NCBI RefSeq assembly: GCF_007845675.1
Contig: NZ_VOBR01000006.1
Span: forward strand, 186,001 to 250,000
Direction: 5' to 3'
DNA length: 64,000 nt
Origin: Lentzea tibetensis
Lineage (GTDB): Bacteria > Actinomycetota > Actinomycetes > Mycobacteriales > Pseudonocardiaceae
The notes beneath the pieces are model-generated. The model saw nothing but the letters and a program-made list of their open reading frames with translations. It was not told where the DNA came from and ran no database searches. A program made the position numbers and the translations under genes. This document shows, one piece after another, positions 59,099 to 64,000 of the stretch; within the stretch, counting starts at the first letter, position 1, and the number at the start of each line of letters is the position of its first letter.

Positions 59099-60025
59099 AT
59101 GGGACACGAGATCTGCTTGGGCGCACTGCCGTTCGGAAACACGCTCGACGAGCGCACCTCGTTCGAGATCCTCGACCGCTTCGTCGACGCCGGCGGCACG
59201 TTCATCGACACCGCGAACAACTACGCGTTCTGGACGGGCACCGGCGACGAGAGCGAGGACATGCTCGGCCGCTGGATCAAGGCACGCGGCAACCGGGACT
59301 CGCTTTACCTGGCAACGAAGATGGGCGCGCGGCCGCTCACGCCGGGAACCGGACTGGAGAACGCGGAGGGCCTGTCCGCGACGGCCGTGAAGGCGGCGAT
59401 CGACGGCAGCCTCACCCGGCTGGGCATCGACCGCGTGGACGTCTTCTACGCGCACATCGAGGACCGCGCGGTGCCGCTGGAGGAGACGCTGGGCGCGTTC
59501 GCCGAGCTGGTCGACGCGGGCAAGGTGACGACGATCGGCGCCAGCAACCACGCGACCTGGCGGCTGGAACGGGCTCGCGCGCTGGCGAAGGCCAACGGCT
59601 GGCCGCTGTTCACGTACGTGCAGGGCAGGCACAGCTACCTGCGGCCGCGGCCGAACGCGGTGCTGAACGAGGCGGGCCACACGCAGCTCACCGACGAGCT
59701 GTTCGACTACGCGCGGGCCGAGGGCGACCTGAAGCTGGTGGCGTACACGACGCTGCTGTTCGGCGCCTACACCAACCCGGAGAAGCCGCTGCAGGAGTAC
59801 TACGACCACCCCGGCACGACGCGGCGGCTCCGGGTGCTGAACGAGGTCGCCGCCGAGCTCGGGGTCACCACCAACCAGGTGGTGCTCGCGTGGCTGCTGC
59901 ACTCCGACCCGCCCGTGGTGCCGATCGTGGGCGTCAGTGCGGTGGCACAGCTGGAGGAGGCCCTCCAGGCACGCGAGATCGAGCTCGACGGCGACCTGAT
60001 GTCACGCCTTGATGCTGCTCGCTGA
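59099..60025 (+). CDS. Aldo/keto reductase
   Basis: A 308-residue aldo/keto reductase of the MocA/YdhF-type group. Asp and Tyr are in FIDTANNYAFW, Lys in LATKMGARP, His in FYAHIEDRAV; the cofactor end includes PIVGVSAVAQLEEAL. Likely substrate is an aldehyde or ketone. ATG at 59099 has only 31 bases to the divergent M50 gene start. The 3' end overlaps the convergent DUF4383 gene by 24 bases. Confidence 0.9.
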   Translation: MGHEICLGALPFGNTLDERTSFEILDRFVDAGGTFIDTANNYAFWTGTGDESEDMLGRWIKARGNRDSLYLATKMGARPLTPGTGLENAEGLSATAVKAAIDGSLTRLGIDRVDVFYAHIEDRAVPLEETLGAFAELVDAGKVTTIGASNHATWRLERARALAKANGWPLFTYVQGRHSYLRPRPNAVLNEAGHTQLTDELFDYARAEGDLKLVAYTTLLFGAYTNPEKPLQEYYDHPGTTRRLRVLNEVAAELGVTTNQVVLAWLLHSDPPVVPIVGVSAVAQLEEALQAREIELDGDLMSRLDAAR

Positions 60026-60658
60026 GTCCTTCGGCTTCGGCAGCTTCTCCGTAGCCGGGTCGATCACCGCCTGCTCCTTGGTGATCGGCTCGGGCCTGGC
60101 GTCCCGCGCGGCCCGCGGCTCGGGAACGTCCTTCTCCCGCACGTCCTTCTCCCGCACGTCGGTATCCCGCAGGTCGTTCTCCGGCACGTCGGTCTCGGAG
60201 GAGGCGACCGGCTCGTCCTCCATCTCGATCAGCTTGCGCCGCGCGGGCAGCACGGCCATGAAGAGACCGAGCACGGCGATGCCGAGGTGCAGCCAGTTGT
60301 CGAACGCGTTGAGCGCCAGCGGGTTCCCGAGACCGGAGACCGGGTTGGCTGTCAGCACGCCCGCGATCATCAGGCCCCACACGAACACGGCGCCGTAACC
60401 GAGGAGCAGCAGCCAGCCGTACAGCCGCGAGAGGCCGGAGCGCATGGCCATCAGCAGGCCCAGCACGCCGACCGCGACGTGCAGAGCGTTGTGCATCGGG
60501 TTGACCGAGAAGCCGAGCACGAACGCGTGGTCGTCGCCGGTCGCGCCGGTGCGGGTGAAGCCGACGACACCGAACACGACGAACGCGATACCGGTGAGCG
60601 CGGCCAGCACCTGCACGGGTTGCAGGCCCGCGACCTTGACAGTGACGCGGTGGGTCAT
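60002..60658 (-). CDS. DUF4383 membrane protein with repetitive charged tail
   Basis: A 218-residue protein. The first 140 residues have four membrane helices with the DUF4383 pattern GFSVNPMHNALHVAVGVLGL and FDNWLHLGIAVLGLFMA. The last 75 residues are charged and repetitive (ETDVPENDLRDTDVREKD, DVREKDV) and probably unstructured cytoplasmic. Function unknown. ATG at 60658 has GGAGG upstream. Overlaps the aldo/keto reductase 3' end by 24 bases. Confidence 0.85.
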   Translation of the reverse strand: MTHRVTVKVAGLQPVQVLAALTGIAFVVFGVVGFTRTGATGDDHAFVLGFSVNPMHNALHVAVGVLGLLMAMRSGLSRLYGWLLLLGYGAVFVWGLMIAGVLTANPVSGLGNPLALNAFDNWLHLGIAVLGLFMAVLPARRKLIEMEDEPVASSETDVPENDLRDTDVREKDVREKDVPEPRAARDARPEPITKEQAVIDPATEKLPKPKDSASSIKA

Positions 60659-60730
60659 GACGCCTCCAGAGGTCTGTCTCACCCACCGCAGGTACCCGAG
60701 CGGTCACGCTGGCAAACCCCCGGCGTGCCG

Positions 60731-61393
60731 TCAGGCGGGCTTGTGCCCCACCGCGGCGTACCCGCCGTGCAGCAGCCGGACCTGCCCGTCCCCGACCAGC
60801 GTCAGACCGTCCAGATAGGACTCCATGCGCCCGGTGTGCGACACCGCGAGGAACCCGTTGGGCGGTAACGCGTCCCGGTAGGCCGCGACGAGCCGGTGCG
60901 GGTCGGTGGCGTCGTCCACGTACCGGAGCACGTCGACCATGAGCACCGCGAACGGCTCGTTCAGGTCGATGCTCATCTCGGGGTGGTGCAGCAGCCGGTC
61001 CGGGCAGCGGAAGTCCGCCTGCACGATCCGCGCGTTCGGGTCGCCGCGCAGGATGGCGCGGCCGAACGCGACGGTCGGCTTGTCGTGGTCGACGTACACC
61101 ACGCGCGCGCCAGGAGCGGTCTCGTGGACGCTGCCGCACGTCGGTATGCCGGAGCCGAGGTCGAGGAACTGGCGCACGCCCGCGTCGTGGCAGTGCTTGA
61201 CGGCACGCCGCAGGAACGCCCGGTTCGCCCGGCTGACGAGCGGCAGCTCGGGCTCGATGCGCACCGCCTGCTTGGCGAACGCGCGATCGACGGCGAAGTT
61301 GTGCACGCCGCCGAGGTAGTAGTCGTAGATCCGTGCGGCACTCGGCCGACGTACGTCGACCTCGTAGCGTGCGCAGACAGGGACCGCAGGCAT
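60731..61393 (-). CDS. SAM-dependent methyltransferase, DUF574
   Basis: A 220-residue member of the DUF574 S-adenosylmethionine methyltransferase family. The N-terminus RPSAARIYDYYLGGVHNFAV is diagnostic, then the Rossmann motif QFLDLGSGIPTCGSVHE and VVYVDHDKPTVAFGR. Members are abundant in actinomycetes, and most have no known substrate. ATG at 61393 is preferred because upstream codons are AT-rich and not biased. It lies 72 bases from DUF4383 on the same strand. Confidence 0.88.
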   Translation of the reverse strand: MPAVPVCARYEVDVRRPSAARIYDYYLGGVHNFAVDRAFAKQAVRIEPELPLVSRANRAFLRRAVKHCHDAGVRQFLDLGSGIPTCGSVHETAPGARVVYVDHDKPTVAFGRAILRGDPNARIVQADFRCPDRLLHHPEMSIDLNEPFAVLMVDVLRYVDDATDPHRLVAAYRDALPPNGFLAVSHTGRMESYLDGLTLVGDGQVRLLHGGYAAVGHKPA

Positions 61394-61550
61394 CACCAGA
61401 GGGTAACCGTCCTCTAGTCCGAACGAGCGAAGTATCCCAAAATCTTTGGGTCCATCTGACATGGGTTTCGGCACCGCGCGCCAGACCCTTTAGACCAGCT
61501 TGACAGGTTGACCGGACAGAGACTGGACAAGTGGCCCGCTGGACGTGGGA

Positions 61551-61581
61551 CGGCCCGGTCCACCCCACTGAGACCGGGCCG
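61551..61581 (-). terminator. Terminator hairpin after tRNA-Glu
   Basis: Perfect 10-bp stem (61551-61560 with 61572-61581) and 11-base loop, starting two bases beyond the tRNA 3' end on the minus strand. It separates the tRNA from the methyltransferase gene. Confidence 0.75.
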
Positions 61582-61583
61582 AG

Positions 61584-61655
61584 TAGCGCGTACGGGGATC
61601 GAACCCGTGTTTCCGGATTGAGATTCCGGTGTCCTCACCACTGGACGAACACGCC
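61584..61655 (-). tRNA. tRNA-Glu, anticodon CTC
   Basis: A 72-nucleotide cloverleaf on the minus strand. Acceptor stem GGCGTGT/ACGCGCT (two G-U pairs), D stem GTCC/GGAC, anticodon stem CCGGA/TCCGG with loop ATCTCAA (anticodon CTC), T stem ACGGG/CCCGT with TTCGATC loop. CCA is not encoded. The anticodon and the A discriminator fit glutamate. Confidence 0.93.
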
Positions 61656-61742
61656 GGGGACGCGCATGCGAAAATGACATATCGGCATGCGCGCTGGAAG
61701 ATTGTGCGAACTAGGTGGCCGACAGCGGCGGTTGTCGACGAA

Positions 61743-61856
61743 CTACCAGGTCAAGTTGAGGGAACCTCGGCAAGTGCGCTCACCGCCGAGGATGGCGGGA
61801 GCACCGTTCCAGTCTTCCGCTTCAATAGCGGACAAGAACCTGAATTCGGTGGTCAT
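61743..61856 (-). CDS. Candidate 37-residue peptide with strong ribosome binding site
   Basis: A short ORF with ATG at 61856, six bases after AAAGGAGGG, one of the best ribosome binding sites in the window. The peptide begins MTTEFRFLSAIEAEDWNGAP and ends GSLNLTW; it holds one Cys and two Trp. A TTGACC -35-like hexamer and TAAT-containing stretch lie upstream, with a CACGGG/CCCGTG inverted repeat. There are no modification enzymes adjacent, so a RiPP precursor is unsupported; it may be a small membrane-free regulator or a leader. tRNA-Glu follows 87 bases downstream. Confidence 0.5.
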   Translation of the reverse strand: MTTEFRFLSAIEAEDWNGAPAILGGERTCRGSLNLTW

Positions 61857-61921
61857 CGAGGTCCCTCCTTTCTTGTTCACGGGTATTACCTTGCCCCGTG
61901 CGGAGGGAGTGGTCAAAGCAA

Positions 61922-63376
61922 TTAATCAGGCCATCCGGGCGGTAGCCAGTGCACCGCCTGCCACAGGTCAGCTCGCACACCGGCGTCCGCCAGGTCAAGA
62001 CCCAGCATGCGTTCGATGTGCCTGATTCGGTGCCGAACGCTGTTGCGATGGATACCGAGCACGGAGGCGCTGCGGTCCCAGTTGCCATGTTGCGCGAGCC
62101 ACACCCGCAGTGTTTCGACCAGCCCGCGCGCCGATCGGCCGCTCGCCAGCGGGGCCATCAGGCGCACCGCGAAACGGGCCGCCTGTGCCGGTTCGACCAG
62201 CGACGAAACGGATCCGAGTTCGGACGCGCGTTGTGAACGGCCTGACGCGAGCGCCGAACGGAGCAGCGACTCGGCCTCGTCCGACGCGGCGCCGAGCTCG
62301 CCTGCGCCGACAGGTCCGCTGACCCCGACGACCCAGCCCTGCTCGGCCACCCGGTCGAGGTCGACGGAGTTACCCGCAGCCACCACCGCACGCAGTCCGG
62401 GTTCACCCAGATCGATCAACGGCGTCCCTAACGTCTGGGTCAGCAGCTCGTGGTCCGCGGGAGCTCTTCGCAGGCTCCGCCCGGCGATCACCCGGTACTC
62501 GCGGCTGTCCAGCACGAGCGCCAGCTGGTCGGCGGCGGGCAGGCCGAGCAGCAGCCTGGCGGCGAGCCGCGCGGGGTGGCCGCGTGAGGTGTCGGCGTCG
62601 CGGCGCAGCAGGCTGAGCACCGCGACGGCGACGGCGACGACCGCGCGTTCGGCGACGGAAAGCGCTGTCTCCCTTCCCACGACGAGGATCGCGGGACGCA
62701 GCGACAGCTGTTCGACGGGGTTCAGCACGACGTGGTCGTCGCCGACGGACGTGCTCGCGCTGCGCGGGCCGGTGCCCGCGCCGACGCGCCGGGCGAGCCC
62801 GGCCAGTTCGCCGGACAGCTCGGGCGCGCGGGCGGACCTGCCGAGCACCGCGCCGTTCGCGTCGAGCAGCAGCACCCAGCAGTCGAGCGCGACGGCGAGC
62901 GCGGTGACCGTGCCGTCGACGGGCCTGATCCGCACCGCTGCTCGGGTGAGCGCGCGTTGCGAGTCCGCGAGCATGCGCAGCTCGGCGTTCTGACGCTCGG
63001 CGAGCAGGTCGCCGACTGCCTGGCTGACCGCCAGGAACGGCGTGTCCGGCGGTACCGCGACGAGTGGCATGCCCTGCGCCGCGCACTCCTCGACGAGCCG
63101 CGCGGGCACCTCGGCGTACTCGGGCATGACGCCGAACGCGACCGCGCTGACGCCGGACGACACGAGTCCGGCGACGTAGCGGTCGACGTCGTCGGGGAAC
63201 TTCACGCCCGCCGTCATCAGCAGTTCCTGGCCGACCAGGAACGGGGTCGGGTCGGCGAGCTCGCTCACGTGGGCCCAGCGCACGGGCCGGTCGAGCTGGT
63301 CCTCACCGCACAGGACGGCGAGTCCGAGCTCGGGGCGGGCCACCACCGCACGCAACGAGACGGTTTGCACAACCAT
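61922..63376 (-). CDS. PucR family transcriptional regulator
   Basis: A 484-residue PucR-type regulator. The N-terminal domain (LAVLCGEDQLDRPVRWAHVS, DPTPFLVGQELLMTAGV) is the PucR N-terminal domain, a middle GGDEF-like/CdaR domain follows, and the C-terminal HTH_30 is GNWDRSASVLGIHRNSVRHR with IRHIERMLGLDL. PucR/CdaR-type proteins often control purine or amino acid catabolism. ATG at 63376 is used. It is divergent from a sodium:solute symporter gene across 81 bases, so that transporter is its likely target. Confidence 0.9.
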   Translation of the reverse strand: MVVQTVSLRAVVARPELGLAVLCGEDQLDRPVRWAHVSELADPTPFLVGQELLMTAGVKFPDDVDRYVAGLVSSGVSAVAFGVMPEYAEVPARLVEECAAQGMPLVAVPPDTPFLAVSQAVGDLLAERQNAELRMLADSQRALTRAAVRIRPVDGTVTALAVALDCWVLLLDANGAVLGRSARAPELSGELAGLARRVGAGTGPRSASTSVGDDHVVLNPVEQLSLRPAILVVGRETALSVAERAVVAVAVAVLSLLRRDADTSRGHPARLAARLLLGLPAADQLALVLDSREYRVIAGRSLRRAPADHELLTQTLGTPLIDLGEPGLRAVVAAGNSVDLDRVAEQGWVVGVSGPVGAGELGAASDEAESLLRSALASGRSQRASELGSVSSLVEPAQAARFAVRLMAPLASGRSARGLVETLRVWLAQHGNWDRSASVLGIHRNSVRHRIRHIERMLGLDLADAGVRADLWQAVHWLPPGWPD

Positions 63377-63457
63377 GGTCCGTCAATTGTGCACATCAAC
63401 CACTTACCAGCGCCACCGACCATTTCTAGTGTGATCTGCAACCTAAGGAGGTCCGAA

Positions 63458-64000
63458 GTGGCTCTCGACTACGCGGTGATCGCGGCCTACGTGCTCGGCA
63501 TGGTCGGCATGGGCTGGTGGGGCATGCGACGCGCGACGAGCAAGAGCGAGTACCTGGTCGCCGGACGGCGGCTCGGGTTCGCGATGTACTCCGGCACCAT
63601 GTCCGCTGTCGTGCTCGGTGGCGCGTCGACCATCGGCGGCGTCGGGCTGGGCTACAAGTTCGGCATCTCGGGCGCGTGGATGGTGTTCTCCATCGGCCTG
63701 GGCATCCTGCTGCTGAGCGCGCTGTTCGCCCGCCGGATCGTGCGGCTCAAGGTCTACACCGTCTCCGAGATGCTGGACCTGCGCTACGGCGGCAACTCCA
63801 GCGCCATCTCCGGTGTGGTCATGTGGGGCTACACGCTCATGCTGACGGTCACGTCGACCATCGCGTACTCGACGATCTTCAACGTCCTCTTCGGCTTCGA
63901 CAAGTGGATCGGTGTCGTCATCGGCGGCAGCATCGTGGTTCTCTACTCGGTGCTCGGCGGCATGTGGTCGATCACGCTGACCGACATCGTCCAGTTCATC
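63458..64000 (+). CDS. Sodium:solute symporter, 3' end outside window
   Basis: The first 181 residues of a sodium:solute symporter (SSS) family protein. Helices begin at residue 4; the loop after TM1 carries KSEYLVAGRRLGFAMYSGTM, and GGASTIGGVGLGYKFGISGA is the conserved TM2-3 region. GTG at 63458 has a perfect AAGGAGGT site. It lies opposite a PucR-type regulator and is probably controlled by it, which would suit uptake of an amino acid, purine or related nutrient. Truncated by the window edge. Confidence 0.92.
   Translation, partial: MALDYAVIAAYVLGMVGMGWWGMRRATSKSEYLVAGRRLGFAMYSGTMSAVVLGGASTIGGVGLGYKFGISGAWMVFSIGLGILLLSALFARRIVRLKVYTVSEMLDLRYGGNSSAISGVVMWGYTLMLTVTSTIAYSTIFNVLFGFDKWIGVVIGGSIVVLYSVLGGMWSITLTDIVQFI

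Noticed and set aside
61394-61474. In-frame 27-residue extension of the DUF574 methyltransferase
   Set aside because: Its codons are AT-rich and unbiased, and DUF574 proteins start close to the RPSAARIYDYY motif.
61743-61856. RiPP or lasso peptide precursor interpretation of the small ORF
   Set aside because: No YcaO, lanthionine synthetase, radical SAM or lasso cyclase gene nearby, and the sequence lacks a recognisable leader.
1-64000. CRISPR arrays, insertion sequences, integrases or phage genes
   Set aside because: No spaced short repeats, transposase motifs (DDE) or terminal inverted repeats seen; the only direct repeat is the 108-bp pair.

Overview
The window comes from a high-GC actinobacterium. 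GTG and TTG starts are frequent, many neighbouring genes share four-base start/stop overlaps, and there is a WhiB-like regulator, an ANTAR protein, a SigF-type sigma factor with partner-switching proteins, and mycothiol-type DinB/maleylpyruvate isomerase-like proteins. The conserved block gcvP - MerR - bifunctional nuclease - MerR - garA - gcvH - CDP-alcohol phosphatidyltransferase is the order known from mycobacteria and relatives. I infer an actinomycete of the Pseudonocardiaceae type (Lentzea/Saccharothrix-like); the genus is a guess.

Layout. 1-7.3 kb: the tail of a membrane GGDEF protein, a cupin, an alpha/beta hydrolase, a siderophore-type lipoprotein, a secreted beta-propeller protein, a MarR regulator whose 3' end is duplicated as a 108-bp direct repeat, an SDR, and two tandem beta-lactamase-fold proteins without the usual deacylating Glu. 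7.3-10.2 kb: a tctCBA tripartite tricarboxylate transporter. 10.3-14.6 kb: a carbohydrate catabolism operon (Gfo/Idh dehydrogenase, DUF993, TIM-barrel isomerase) opposite its LacI regulator, with a perfect 14-bp operator between them. 14.7-24.8 kb: paired CNNM/CBS proteins, an ArsR-SRPBCC pair, a RibD-like reductase, a pentapeptide-type membrane protein coupled to a hydrolase, two small secreted proteins, an MFS exporter, and an SDR/thioesterase pair opposite an HxlR regulator. 24.8-31.7 kb: a membrane-anchored P-loop/TPR protein, DUF899, a decapitated HxlR remnant, a TPR regulator and a run of small or poorly characterised genes.

31.6-39.3 kb is the most distinctive region. It encodes recognisable poly-gamma-glutamate synthase proteins PgsB and PgsC, a coupled NlpC/P60 peptidase, a substrate-binding/VWA protein, a two-module HAMP membrane protein without an output domain, and a divergent lipoprotein. 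No CapA/PgsA gene is present. I read it as a poly-gamma-glutamate-type (or other amide-linked) surface polymer locus of unusual composition.

39.3-45 kb: an aldo/keto reductase with its WYL regulator, DUF3224, two DinB/MDMPI-like proteins and a TetR regulator, and a V8-like serine protease followed by a mini-protein that repeats the protease's pro-region motif. 45-52 kb: glycine cleavage P protein under a tandem glycine riboswitch, then the conserved gcvH/garA block. 52.4-56.5 kb: a general stress signalling cluster (ANTAR, STAS, an RsbW-STAS fusion, RsbW/UsfX-like, SigF-like, WhiB-like). 56.6-64 kb: argS, an M50 protease, an aldo/keto reductase, DUF4383, a DUF574 methyltransferase, tRNA-Glu(CTC), a 37-codon small ORF with a strong ribosome binding site, a PucR regulator and the start of a sodium:solute symporter.
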